IMG/VR virus record: IMGVR_UViG_3300009604_000016
Location: 1-45,891 of that record
Strand: one strand, 5' to 3'
Origin: a virus
Length of the DNA stretch: 45,891 nucleotides
This document shows, piece after piece, positions 16,726 to 24,341 of this stretch (the first letter of the stretch is position 1; each line of letters begins with the position of its first letter). The position numbers and the translations under genes were made by a program. The notes beneath the pieces were generated by a model. It worked only from the letters and a program-made list of their open reading frames with translations. It was not told the DNA's origin and searched no databases.

Positions 16726-17427
16726 CTATAAATCCGGGCATCCTTTTTTCACACAAGTTAATAATCCAACTGAAAATACATTTCCATTCACTCCAAACTC
16801 TTGTGCCTGGATGTTCATCATAGAATATTTTCCATTAGATTTTAAAACACGCAAAGTGATGTCTCTCGTTTTTTTGTTGATTTCTTGAATAGCATCATCG
16901 TGATCGTCGGGATGAATAAACTCTAAAAGACTTTTTCCAAGCATCTCATCTTCATTAAACCCAAGAATTTTACATAATGCTGGATTCACATTTCTTAAGA
17001 TTCCTTTACGGGTGCAACTCATCGGCTTATCTGTTTTGTAGAAAACCCAATTCCACCGCTTAGATGCGTCACTCAGCATATCACTAACTTCATCTAATGT
17101 TTGTGGTTTGTTTTTTGGCTTGTGTTTAATTAAAGCATTTTTTTCAGCAAGCTCTTTTTCTAAGTATGTAATCTTATCTTTTTGCAAACCTACTATGTAT
17201 TCAACGTCTACGTTCATTGGACTATCCTTTTCAGTTAAATTAATATTGCCTACAATTTGAATTTCTTCGCTATAAACATTTATTAATTTATCGAGATTGC
17301 GATTCCTAACGGGCGATCCATTAAGCCAATTATACAATGTTGAGCGACTGATTCCTGATTTTTTTGATATGGTTGTTAAAGGAATATCTGTTTTCTTCAA
17401 CCAATTTATTATTTCTGTTTTATACAT
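16726..17427 (-). CDS. HTH-PAS transcriptional regulator, candidate lysogeny repressor
   Basis: A 233-residue protein. Residues about 15-45 are an HTH of the Cro/CI type (LTTISKKSGISRSTLYNWLN); about 78-100 is a predicted coiled coil (IVGLQKDKITYLEKELAEKN), likely for dimerisation; about 122-225 is a PAS domain with NPALCKILGFNEDEMLGKS and FIHPDDHDDAI. Four cysteines lie in or beside the PAS region. There is no LexA-like protease part. It is the only minus-strand gene inside the early block and diverges from an early operon, with an operator-like dyad inside the opposing promoter: the arrangement of a phage immunity switch. Its ligand (redox, haem, flavin or small molecule) is unknown. Confidence 0.8.
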   Translation of the reverse strand: MYKTEIINWLKKTDIPLTTISKKSGISRSTLYNWLNGSPVRNRNLDKLINVYSEEIQIVGNINLTEKDSPMNVDVEYIVGLQKDKITYLEKELAEKNALIKHKPKNKPQTLDEVSDMLSDASKRWNWVFYKTDKPMSCTRKGILRNVNPALCKILGFNEDEMLGKSLLEFIHPDDHDDAIQEINKKTRDITLRVLKSNGKYSMMNIQAQEFGVNGNVFSVGLLTCVKKGCPDL

Positions 17428-17453
17428 ACTCCATACCCCATGAGAGTTGATTA

Positions 17454-17483
17454 ATTATACAAATAAAACTACAAACATTACAA
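17454..17483 (-). promoter_or_regulatory. promoter of the HTH-PAS regulator
   Basis: On the minus strand TTGTAA (17483-17478) and TATAAT (17459-17454) are spaced by 18 bases, a near-consensus sigma-70 promoter about 27 bases before the regulator's ATG. Confidence 0.65.
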
Positions 17484-17493
17484 ATATTTAATT

Positions 17494-17522
17494 TTGTACT
17501 GGACAATTATGTACAGTATGCT
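17494..17522 (+). promoter_or_regulatory. early promoter with an embedded 22-bp operator
   Basis: TTGTAC (17494-17499) and TATGCT (17517-17522) are spaced by 17 bases. An imperfect 22-bp dyad at 17497-17518 (half-sites TACTGGACA and TGTACAGTA) fills the spacer and overlaps both elements, so a bound protein would block this promoter. The dyad shares its length and TACTG/CAGTA ends with the site at 12059-12080. Confidence 0.7.
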
Positions 17523-17541
17523 TACCTTAAAGGGAGGTTAT

Positions 17542-17853
17542 ATGTTAATAAAGGATGCGTTAAATTTAGAAACTAGAAACAAACTTATAGAGTTTGGAAT
17601 GTGGTGCAATGCCACTGAAGTAGACCTACAGCGCAAACTCATCAAAGGCAAAACTTACGCAGGAGAAATCATCAAAATACGGATGATGACTAAGCGAGAA
17701 TTGTCTGGATATTTAAGAGATATAAATAGCAACAAAGCAGTAAAGATTGCTAGAACAATAAAAGACCCATATATGTACAGGCAGTTTGACATCAAAATAC
17801 GAACTCAAATAGAACTGTACAGTTATGCGTATAATAGAATGATAACTCTATAA
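17542..17853 (+). CDS. early protein divergent from the PAS regulator
   Basis: A 103-residue basic protein, not recognised. The ATG at 17542 was chosen for the AGGGAGG site 5 bases upstream; the longer in-frame start at 17494 would lie inside the promoter. Helical, with several Lys/Arg patches (KRELSGYLRDINSNKAVKI). As the first gene under the operator-controlled promoter, it sits where Cro-, antirepressor- or replication-initiator-type genes are often found. That role is inferred from place only. Confidence 0.65.
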   Translation: MLIKDALNLETRNKLIEFGMWCNATEVDLQRKLIKGKTYAGEIIKIRMMTKRELSGYLRDINSNKAVKIARTIKDPYMYRQFDIKIRTQIELYSYAYNRMITL

Positions 17854-17860
17854 CTTTACT

Positions 17861-17928
17861 GAGATAGGCTTTTGGCAATTACACACGCTTCCTTACCCCT
17901 TCCGCATACTGACGCCAGAAGCCTACTC
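17861..17928 (+). promoter_or_regulatory. intergenic hairpin
   Basis: GAG(A)TAGGCTTTTGGC pairs with GCCAGAAGCCTACTC (one bulge, one G.U pair) over a 37-base loop. It begins 7 bases after the preceding stop and is followed by TTTAAG. Possibly an attenuator before the next gene. Confidence 0.55.
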
Positions 17929-17955
17929 TTTAAGAATCTGAAAGTAATCAAACCT

Positions 17956-18198
17956 ATGAAATTAGACTCCACAAAATGCCCCTATTGTCAATCACCAACA
18001 GTTATAAGAGAAGTACCTGAATACGAAGATGAACGTGAAGGTATTTATTTCCCTTATGAGATAGTTATTACCTGTACCGGTATACATAAAGGCAAACAAC
18101 TAGATATAGCAGATTGGTATAATGCCGATGAAAGTATAGACTCGAAAATTCTTCAAAAATACACACAGGACGATCCAGATATTGTTACTCATAGATGA
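17956..18198 (+). CDS. small putative zinc-ribbon protein
   Basis: An 80-residue protein starting MKLDSTKCPYCQSP; CPYC forms one half of a possible zinc ribbon, with a later single Cys in ITCTG. The ATG at 17956 is used; an in-frame TTG at 17872 would read through the hairpin. Neither has a convincing ribosome site, so the start is uncertain. Confidence 0.5.
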   Translation: MKLDSTKCPYCQSPTVIREVPEYEDEREGIYFPYEIVITCTGIHKGKQLDIADWYNADESIDSKILQKYTQDDPDIVTHR

Positions 18199-18406
18199 AT
18201 TAAGAAATAATTGGACAGCAATGTTTACTCACATAGATGAGATTGTCGAAACAATCACAAAAGATTATCCTCAATTCCAAAGTTTAATCAAACAAGATAT
18301 AATACAAAAAGCAATTTTATCAACACAGAAGCTTGATAAAATAATTGAACAAGCACAAATACAATCCGATAAGAATCAGGAGCAATTATTTGATGTCAAC
18401 GAATGA
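18182..18406 (+). CDS. small acidic helical protein
   Basis: A 74-residue helical protein, Gln- and Asp-rich towards its end (LDKIIEQAQIQSDKNQEQLF). It would start at a TTG at 18182 overlapping the previous gene; an in-frame ATG at 18221 would give 61 residues. Neither start has a clear ribosome site. Unknown function. Confidence 0.45.
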   Translation: MLLIDELRNNWTAMFTHIDEIVETITKDYPQFQSLIKQDIIQKAILSTQKLDKIIEQAQIQSDKNQEQLFDVNE

Positions 18407-18668
18407 AACAGATATACTCATTGATAATTTGTCTGAATATGCTTTTGCATATTTATATGACTTAAATAATACTAATGAAATGGATGATTCCGCTTTGCAT
18501 ACTGCATTGACTGAAGAATTTGAGCTTAGTAGTTATATTGCAGACAAGTTACTTGATGCTTGGAAAGATGACAGAAATAGACGATTGGCAAAAGCTTTAA
18601 AAGAGCCACACCCAGCACATAAACATAGAATAAAAACATTACAAACATTCATAAAGGAGATATTGTGA
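18393..18668 (+). CDS. hypothetical early protein
   Basis: A 91-residue acidic helical protein beginning MSTNETDILIDNLSEYAFAY. The ATG at 18393 was chosen because AGGAG lies about 10 bases upstream, inside the previous gene, which it overlaps by 14 bases. A basic segment near the end (DDRNRRLAKALKEPHPAHKH) could contact nucleic acid. Not recognised. Confidence 0.55.
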   Translation: MSTNETDILIDNLSEYAFAYLYDLNNTNEMDDSALHTALTEEFELSSYIADKLLDAWKDDRNRRLAKALKEPHPAHKHRIKTLQTFIKEIL

Positions 18669-19441
18669 TACACATAGACCCTTATTTACCTGTTAGAACA
18701 GTTCCTGTTTTGACAAATGAAGATATAGCCACCGGTTTAGCAAGACCGGAAATCCAACAAGACGGTATTTGGTCACCAATTAAGAACGTAGCCTACTCAA
18801 CTGAATACAGTTTATTACCCAATGAACGTGTACGTGAAATCGGTGATAGGTTTTCAAATCGCCAAGGTTACACAATTGTAAAAGAGCATTTTAACGGTAA
18901 ACAATTCACTCTTGTTTATATGTCTGATATGATTCAAGAATCAGGAAGTCTCGGTACAATTCGCGTCGGTGCTATGTTCAGTAATAGTTATGATAGAAGC
19001 ATTTCATTTAGGATGCAGCTTATGGCTATTGTAGAAATTTGTACAAATGGTATGACAACAAATCGTTTCTTTCCATTTTACAAGTTTAAGCACGATTCGA
19101 ACTTGGATAATAACTTGAATGAACTCGATAACCAGATTGATGTTTATACAGACCCCAATGGTGATAATATAGACAGATTTAAAGAGTTTGTTACTGCTAT
19201 TGAGCCCATTTACGACATGGGTGTAACAAAACATAGTTTATCTGAGTTAAGAAAGCTGTTGCCACCCAAGAAGTTGACTCCAAATAACTTTGGAAAGATA
19301 ATGGATAACTATCTTAGCAGAAAAGATGACTCAATGTGGTCATTATTTAATGCGGGTACAGATCATTACTGGCATAAGAAGAGCGACATGAATATGAATC
19401 GTCAATGGGTGGACGCATTCTTAGATATAGCAAAAGCATAA
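18665..19441 (+). CDS. DUF932-like phage/plasmid protein
   Basis: A 258-residue protein starting at GTG (18665) with AAGGAG 5 bases upstream. It resembles the DUF932 phage/plasmid family: an N-terminal region ending SLLPNERVREIGDRF, then FTLVYMSD, a central FSNSYDRSISFRMQLMAIVE followed by ICTNGM, and a helical C-terminus. The family is common in phages and conjugative plasmids near recombination and replication genes; its biochemical role is not established to my knowledge. Here it precedes the single-strand annealing gene, consistent with a replication or recombination accessory. Confidence 0.65.
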   Translation: MIHIDPYLPVRTVPVLTNEDIATGLARPEIQQDGIWSPIKNVAYSTEYSLLPNERVREIGDRFSNRQGYTIVKEHFNGKQFTLVYMSDMIQESGSLGTIRVGAMFSNSYDRSISFRMQLMAIVEICTNGMTTNRFFPFYKFKHDSNLDNNLNELDNQIDVYTDPNGDNIDRFKEFVTAIEPIYDMGVTKHSLSELRKLLPPKKLTPNNFGKIMDNYLSRKDDSMWSLFNAGTDHYWHKKSDMNMNRQWVDAFLDIAKA

Positions 19442-19449
19442 TTTTAAAT

Positions 19450-19501
19450 GGGGGGCTGGAATTTTATTACATTACGGATTCCTCCTTTGTTTCAGTCCCC
19501 C
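19450..19501 (+). promoter_or_regulatory. intergenic hairpin
   Basis: GGGGGGCTGGA pairs with TTCAGTCCCCC (11 pairs, two G.U) around a 30-base loop, between the DUF932-like gene and the next gene. No U-run follows. The arm pattern GGGGC...GTCCCC resembles the terminator at 16654. Confidence 0.55.
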
Positions 19502-19519
19502 TTGCTCCTAGGAGATTTA

Positions 19520-19750
19520 ATGGGAAAAGTAAAAGCAATGTACGCAGAAATGGAAGAAAGAAATAACTGGAAAGAAGCAGATGCATACTATGCGTCGAAA
19601 GAAGTTGATGATTGCCATGAACCTAAATACGGTTATGTATTAAAGGCTTTTCATGGAAGTTATTTTGGCATTTTCCTACATGAAATATTAAAAAGATTAG
19701 ACGATGCTGAATACAAAATTCATAAACTGGAAAAGGAAAAAGAAGTATGA
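19520..19750 (+). CDS. small hypothetical protein
   Basis: A 76-residue charged protein, probably coiled coil at its end (EILKRLDDAEYKIHKLEKEK). The ATG at 19520 follows AGGAG by 6 bases; an earlier in-frame start would run through the hairpin at 19450. Overlaps the next gene by four bases (ATGA), so it is coupled to the annealing protein. Confidence 0.6.
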   Translation: MGKVKAMYAEMEERNNWKEADAYYASKEVDDCHEPKYGYVLKAFHGSYFGIFLHEILKRLDDAEYKIHKLEKEKEV

Positions 19751-20568
19751 ATGAAATGGAATCAATGAATATCTACGATGTACTTAGGCTCGAAGAGTAT
19801 AAGCAATTCGTAGAGAAGAAAGGAAAGTTTGATTACTTGTCTTGGGCAGTAGCCTGGGATAAAGTAAAAAGGAACTTTCCTTATGCTAGATATAAAGCAA
19901 GGGAGTATGATGTAATTATAGGTGGCAATACACTTACGCTGCCTTACATGGTTTTACCTAACCAAACGGCTATGGTAAAAGTAGATGTTTGGATTACAGA
20001 TGCAAATAACGATGAACACGTAGGTACTATGGAATTAGCTATTCGTGATAATCGAAACCAAGCAGTTGTAGACCCCGATTCTGCACAAGTAGAAAATTCA
20101 ATACGCAGATGTTTAGCCAAAGCAGTATCTGCCGTTACTGGATTTGGTATAGAATTGTGGTTTGGTGAAGATATTAAAGGTCTTGATTATACCAAAGAGA
20201 CGCATTTCACAGGACATGAGTTAAAGATTGGTAATGCAACTGGTAAACAAACACGTAAACTGGATGAATTAAGAAGAAATACGGATTGTCCATCAGCTGA
20301 TAAGAAACGTATCCAAGAAATCAAAGATGACGGTTGGGATATATCAGAAAATCACGCTCAAATTGTGATTAACGATGTTAGTGAAGCAGTTCGTCTTAAT
20401 AAGAAACCAACAAAAACAAAAATTAACTCTGTTCAAAAGTTAGTGGATACAGTTGATGTATCTGATGATAAAAGAAATGAGTTAAATAAGTTTATGGCAA
20501 GTGAAATGACAACACATGAGCTGGAAACCTTAGAAACTAAATTAAATAACAAACTGGAGAGCAAATGA
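19747..20568 (+). CDS. single-strand annealing protein, Sak/DUF1071-like
   Basis: A 273-residue protein. The N-terminal about 145 residues match the Sak/DUF1071 pattern: FDYLSWAVAWDKVKRNFP (about 28-45), a central beta sheet with VKVDVWIT, and VENSIRRCLAKAVSAVTGFG (about 116-135) followed by a Trp/acidic segment. This group belongs to the Rad52-like annealing proteins that pair complementary ssDNA during phage replication and recombination. The C-terminal part is basic, then helical and acidic. It is followed by a possible ssDNA-binding protein and the primase-helicase, forming a replication-recombination module. Confidence 0.75.
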   Translation: MNEMESMNIYDVLRLEEYKQFVEKKGKFDYLSWAVAWDKVKRNFPYARYKAREYDVIIGGNTLTLPYMVLPNQTAMVKVDVWITDANNDEHVGTMELAIRDNRNQAVVDPDSAQVENSIRRCLAKAVSAVTGFGIELWFGEDIKGLDYTKETHFTGHELKIGNATGKQTRKLDELRRNTDCPSADKKRIQEIKDDGWDISENHAQIVINDVSEAVRLNKKPTKTKINSVQKLVDTVDVSDDKRNELNKFMASEMTTHELETLETKLNNKLESK

Positions 20569-21176
20569 GTTTTACTGTATCTAAAAATGGAAGTGCAGTA
20601 CCTAATGGAGCATCAGATTGGCCAAAAGGTGTGTATATAGACAGATTACTAATTACTGAAGTAGCAAATGTTGAGAATAAATATGATTATGATATATCAA
20701 TATTTGTTAAAGGTGATACGCCCGATCACCCTAACTCTAAATACCCCACATCATTCTACATGAATGGCAATCACGCTAAAGATAAGGGTGTCAGCAGTGA
20801 TTGGGGTTCAGGTAAGTCTGAACCTCCTGTAAGAGGTGGATCATGGAAGATCAGACACTTATTGGAAAAGATTGGGATAGAAAGCAAATCTCCAATGAAT
20901 GACGATAAGAGTGGTTTAAGTGATGAATGCATTAGTGACTGTATTGGTAGAAGTGTTTATATCTTGCAGTATGAGACTACAGACACCAACCAAAATGGTA
21001 ATCCTAAAAGAGCTACTTGGTTCTGGTTTGCTAATGAAGAAGAAGGCAAAAAAGTATTACTAGATAAATGGCGGTCTTTTAAAGACAAGCCCAAGAAGTA
21101 CAATGCTAGTCCGACTCAAAAACTGTCTAATATGTGGGCAAGTAAACCATCAGCTGACAGTACACCTGACTTATAA
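20565..21176 (+). CDS. putative ssDNA-binding/recombination accessory protein
   Basis: A 203-residue protein, no family recognised with confidence. The N-terminal part has beta strands with aromatic residues (GVYIDRLLITEVANVE, YDYDISIFVKG) and a Gly/Ser-rich loop; IGRSVYILQYETT and ATWFWFANEEEG follow. The C-terminal tail is Ser/Asp-rich and ends STPDL. Position between the annealing protein and the primase-helicase, and co-translation with both neighbours, make a ssDNA-binding role plausible, but this is inference. Confidence 0.5.
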   Translation: MSFTVSKNGSAVPNGASDWPKGVYIDRLLITEVANVENKYDYDISIFVKGDTPDHPNSKYPTSFYMNGNHAKDKGVSSDWGSGKSEPPVRGGSWKIRHLLEKIGIESKSPMNDDKSGLSDECISDCIGRSVYILQYETTDTNQNGNPKRATWFWFANEEEGKKVLLDKWRSFKDKPKKYNASPTQKLSNMWASKPSADSTPDL

Positions 21177-21490
21177 TGGCTTTTCCATTTAATGAAGTCG
21201 GTGTCTCTAAAAGCGCTCCAAGGAAAGCACTGAATAGTGAAGACCTTATAGTTGAATGGCTTTCTCAGATACCCAATAAAAGCATTATTGGTTCTCACCA
21301 CATACAGATAGATGTTGCTCAATGGATTCGTGAAACTTATGGTAAAATGTTCAATCCCGATACTTTAATGAGAAAGTTCAGGGGCATTAAGAATGAAAAA
21401 ACATATATGTTAAATAATTCTGGTGTCACCTTAAAGGAATTGAATATAGGAGGAAAGGAGAAAACTTGGGAAGTACAGAACGCTACGTAG
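21176..21490 (+). CDS. small putative DNA-binding replication protein
   Basis: A 104-residue protein, not recognised. Helical with a basic segment (WIRETYGKMFNPDTLMRKFR) that could be a winged helix-type recognition region. It starts in a TAATG overlap with the previous gene and ends 25 bases inside the primase-helicase gene, whose ribosome site lies in its 3' end. This coupling suggests a helper of the primase-helicase, for example a loader; inference only. Confidence 0.5.
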   Translation: MAFPFNEVGVSKSAPRKALNSEDLIVEWLSQIPNKSIIGSHHIQIDVAQWIRETYGKMFNPDTLMRKFRGIKNEKTYMLNNSGVTLKELNIGGKEKTWEVQNAT

Positions 21491-23268
21491 AAATAGCATC
21501 TGGTCATATTACTAACAGGGGTTGGGCAGATAAAGTTTCAAATCTGCCTAATCTTATTGGTAATTCAGAAGATCAGCATGAATTGTACCATAGTTGGTAT
21601 ACATTTGACGATGATATAAAAAGACACCTAAATGGTAAAAACTCTATTAGCAACTTTAGAGGGTCTTTCTACATAGAAAAGATAATACTGGATTTAGATA
21701 AGAAAAATTTATCTGATGAAGATTTTTTATCTTTTGTAAGGTTCTTTGTTAATACTGAATTGAAAGATGATTTAGGTATTAAAGATGAGCACATTCAAGT
21801 ATGGTTTAGTGGTACAGGATTTCATGTTATTCTACCGAACTTGTTTGGATTTACTCCATCAATAACTCTACCCTTCTCTGTAAAAAGTACACTCCAAGAT
21901 GTTTTCCCCGATTGTGATATTATATACGATGGGTCAAGACTCATAAGAGCATCATTCAGCTACAATAAAAAAAGTGGTTTATTTAAGATTCCGCTTACAA
22001 TAAAAGAACTTAATAAGATGACTTTTGAAGAGATTCAGAAATATGCATCTACTATTCCCGCAGATATAGATTTTACTAAATACGATTTTAAGAATGTAAC
22101 TCCATACTTAAAACAATACCTGAAATTGAAATCCGATAAACTGATTCAATCGGCTACTATTAAAAGGTCAGCTTTTGACATTGACCCTACTACAGTAGTT
22201 ACTTGTATGCAAACAGTTCTCTCTAAACCTCCTGTTCCTGGAGAAAGAAATGACTCAATGATGAGACTCGCAGCTTGGATGAGAAGAAATGGTCTTCCAC
22301 AAGAAGTTGTACTTCGAACATTGGCACAATGGTCTGGAAATGAACAGGAAGCAATATCAACAACTAAAAGTGAATTTGAAAAAGGATACAATTACTGGTG
22401 TGATGATGCAATAATGTCAAAACACTGTGATCCTAAATGTATTTACTTTAAACGTAAAGACTATTCAATGGCTTTAGAAAGCGCTGAAACTCTTGCTGAA
22501 AAGTTTGTTGTATTTGTGAAGAAAGGCATATCTGAAAAGGCATTCAATTTCAAAGATATATATAACATTAATTACAATTTCTGGGTACTGCCCGGTGAAT
22601 TGGTTATCATATTGGGAGATACCGGAATGGGTAAATCCACATATGTATCCAATCTCTGTGCAATGCTTAGAAATCATAAGATAATGTATTTGTCATTAGA
22701 GAACAACTGGCATATGACCTATAAAAGGTTTTGTCAAATAGTTCAAGGCTATACGCACGATGAAGTAATGAAATATCATGCAGAATTAGACAATGTGGAT
22801 AATCTTTATTCAATGTTTGACCATATCAACTTTGGTCATATGTCTCCTGATATTGATAAGCTTCAAGAAACAGTAGCATACCAAAGTCCTCATATTGTAG
22901 TTGTTGATACTACAGATGAAATGCACGTTAAAAATGTCCATAACGAGTTTGACAGAATGAATCAAATCATTATAAAACTAAAAGACATTGCAACGAATCA
23001 AGACTGTATAGTCTTGGCGGTTCATCATGTAAATAAAGAGGCTGCTAAGAATGGTATTGTGAACCTTCACTCTGCTAAAGGCACAAGCACCGTTGTTCAG
23101 AAAGCTGATAAAGTTCTTACCATTAATGGTGATGAGAACCATTCAGATAGGATGATCTATTCTGAAAAGAACAGAGATGGCGGTAAGCTGAAGATGATGT
23201 TCGAATTTGACAAAAAGCATATGTTGTTTAAACAAAAGCTAGTACCAACAGTAGGAGACTATTCTTGA
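21466..23268 (+). CDS. primase-helicase fusion (AEP-like primase with DnaB-type ATPase)
   Basis: A 600-residue protein starting at TTG (21466), chosen for AGGAGGAAAGGAG just upstream. Residues about 1-220 look like an archaeo-eukaryotic-type primase: the acidic pair DLD (76-78), SGTGFHV (115-121), and DGSRLIRASFSYNKKSG (155-171). A Cys/His cluster (C312, H320, C321, C325) may bind zinc. The C-terminal half is a RecA/DnaB-type helicase with Walker A GDTGMGKST (384-392), Walker B HIVVVDTTDE (476-485) and a following VLAVHHVNK motif. It should unwind the fork and prime synthesis. No phage DNA polymerase is visible, so it would recruit the host replicase. Confidence 0.85.
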   Translation: MGSTERYVEIASGHITNRGWADKVSNLPNLIGNSEDQHELYHSWYTFDDDIKRHLNGKNSISNFRGSFYIEKIILDLDKKNLSDEDFLSFVRFFVNTELKDDLGIKDEHIQVWFSGTGFHVILPNLFGFTPSITLPFSVKSTLQDVFPDCDIIYDGSRLIRASFSYNKKSGLFKIPLTIKELNKMTFEEIQKYASTIPADIDFTKYDFKNVTPYLKQYLKLKSDKLIQSATIKRSAFDIDPTTVVTCMQTVLSKPPVPGERNDSMMRLAAWMRRNGLPQEVVLRTLAQWSGNEQEAISTTKSEFEKGYNYWCDDAIMSKHCDPKCIYFKRKDYSMALESAETLAEKFVVFVKKGISEKAFNFKDIYNINYNFWVLPGELVIILGDTGMGKSTYVSNLCAMLRNHKIMYLSLENNWHMTYKRFCQIVQGYTHDEVMKYHAELDNVDNLYSMFDHINFGHMSPDIDKLQETVAYQSPHIVVVDTTDEMHVKNVHNEFDRMNQIIIKLKDIATNQDCIVLAVHHVNKEAAKNGIVNLHSAKGTSTVVQKADKVLTINGDENHSDRMIYSEKNRDGGKLKMMFEFDKKHMLFKQKLVPTVGDYS

Positions 23269-23315
23269 AGTATATAATAAGAATGCAATTTCAAAACGGT
23301 GAAGAAGGAGTAGGG

Positions 23316-23456
23316 ATGCGCTTAGTATTCCTTACTCTGCTGAATATGTTTGTGGGGTTTCATAGCATGAACGGAGAACATTTAAATCTCGGTTTAGGCA
23401 TTGGACCAATGGAACTCAGCTTCACATTACACAGGTGGAATAGATGGCTACCATAG
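23316..23456 (+). CDS. small hydrophobic protein
   Basis: A 46-residue protein beginning MRLVFLTLLNMFVGFHSM, possibly one membrane span. The ATG at 23316 has AAGGAG 5 bases upstream and is preferred over a TTG at 23265 that overlaps the primase-helicase stop. It overlaps the next gene by 13 bases. Function unknown. Confidence 0.5.
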   Translation: MRLVFLTLLNMFVGFHSMNGEHLNLGLGIGPMELSFTLHRWNRWLP

Positions 23457-23701
23457 TTAAAACATTAGACCATTTGAAAGAATGTGCGATTGTTGAGTCA
23501 TCCGATTTTTGGATTAGGCTTAATGGTGGTGCAAAATCAAGTAAGGATATAAAATACTACGAAGATGGTAGCTGGGGCGTATTTCACTCCATTGACGATT
23601 CTTTTTGTGAGTATGAAAACGATAAAGACTTCATAGAAGATGAAGATTTTATTATAAAAGCCATTAAAACAAATAACCTTATTTGGGAAAATTATGAGTA
23701 G
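23444..23701 (+). CDS. small acidic hypothetical protein
   Basis: An 85-residue acidic protein. AGGTGG lies 6 bases before the ATG. No recognisable domain; IRLNGG and YYEDGSWGVFHSIDDS suggest a small beta fold. It overlaps the resolvase gene by 8 bases, so the two are likely co-translated. Confidence 0.6.
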   Translation: MATIVKTLDHLKECAIVESSDFWIRLNGGAKSSKDIKYYEDGSWGVFHSIDDSFCEYENDKDFIEDEDFIIKAIKTNNLIWENYE

Positions 23702-23996
23702 TCCAAGTAAACAAAAAGGTAATCGTTTCGAAAATGAATTAGTAACCCTCGCTAAGGAGTGGGGGTTACAGGCTCAACGTGCATGGGGATCCAATGGTAG
23801 AGCCATGGGCGAACATGAAGAAGTTGATTGTAAGATAGAGGAGTATACAGTCCAGGCTAAACGTAGAAAGTCTATTGCCAAGTTTTTGAAATGTGAGCAT
23901 ACAGATATAGTAGCATTCAGGGAAGACCGTGGAGACACGTATGCCCTAATGCCTTTTGATACATTTTTAGATTTAATGAAAAGGATAAAAGGATGA
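23694..23996 (+). CDS. PD-(D/E)XK nuclease, Holliday junction resolvase-like
   Basis: A 100-residue protein. KGNRFENELV (8-17) gives the N-terminal Glu, GEHEEVDCKI (39-48) gives Asp45, and YTVQAKRR (51-58) gives the Q-A-K motif with Lys56. This is the compact active site of Hjc/VRR-type resolvases. It would cut branched intermediates from replication or the annealing protein, or debranch DNA before packaging. Length matches small archaeal-type resolvases. Gln at the usual (D/E)XK acidic place is seen in some families and should be checked by modelling. Confidence 0.75.
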   Translation: MSSPSKQKGNRFENELVTLAKEWGLQAQRAWGSNGRAMGEHEEVDCKIEEYTVQAKRRKSIAKFLKCEHTDIVAFREDRGDTYALMPFDTFLDLMKRIKG

Positions 23997-24250
23997 TAGA
24001 AATAAAGACTAAAGAGATTGTAAGGACAGAATATATGATAGGAATGTACTATTCACTTGATGATTTAAAAGAACAGGCAGAATCTTTGTATAAGACAAAT
24101 CCTGAAAGTAACCAACTCCTTGTAATAAATAATGCTATAAGAGATGGTTCAAAAGCTATTGAAGATATGGAAAGAGCTGTTAATAAGTCTTCTGTAACTG
24201 AAACCGATGTTTTAAATAACGCAGATTGTCTAAATGAAAACTGTGATTAA
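23993..24250 (+). CDS. small helical hypothetical protein
   Basis: An 85-residue acidic helical protein (YSLDDLKEQAESLYKTNP, AIRDGSKAIEDMERAVNK). It starts in an ATGA overlap with the resolvase. Function unknown; possible partner of the resolvase by coupling. Confidence 0.6.
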   Translation: MIEIKTKEIVRTEYMIGMYYSLDDLKEQAESLYKTNPESNQLLVINNAIRDGSKAIEDMERAVNKSSVTETDVLNNADCLNENCD

Positions 24251-24341
24251 AGAATTGAGACTTCTCATAGGCAATGGTTGCCAAGCACTTTATCTAACCA
24301 ATGATCCACTCGTGGAGAGGAAGGAAAAAGTAAAAAGGTAA
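24234..24341 (+). CDS. 35-residue peptide
   Basis: A tiny basic frame starting MKTVIKELRLLIGNGC inside the 3' end of the previous gene and ending in a TAATG overlap with the next. Supported only by tight tiling with its neighbours. Function unknown. Confidence 0.4.
   Translation: MKTVIKELRLLIGNGCQALYLTNDPLVERKEKVKR

Noticed and set aside
17803-17830. AACTGTACAGTT palindrome near the end of the early gene at 17542
   Set aside because: It shares ACTGT with the operators but lies inside coding sequence and lacks the 16- or 22-bp layout; probably chance.
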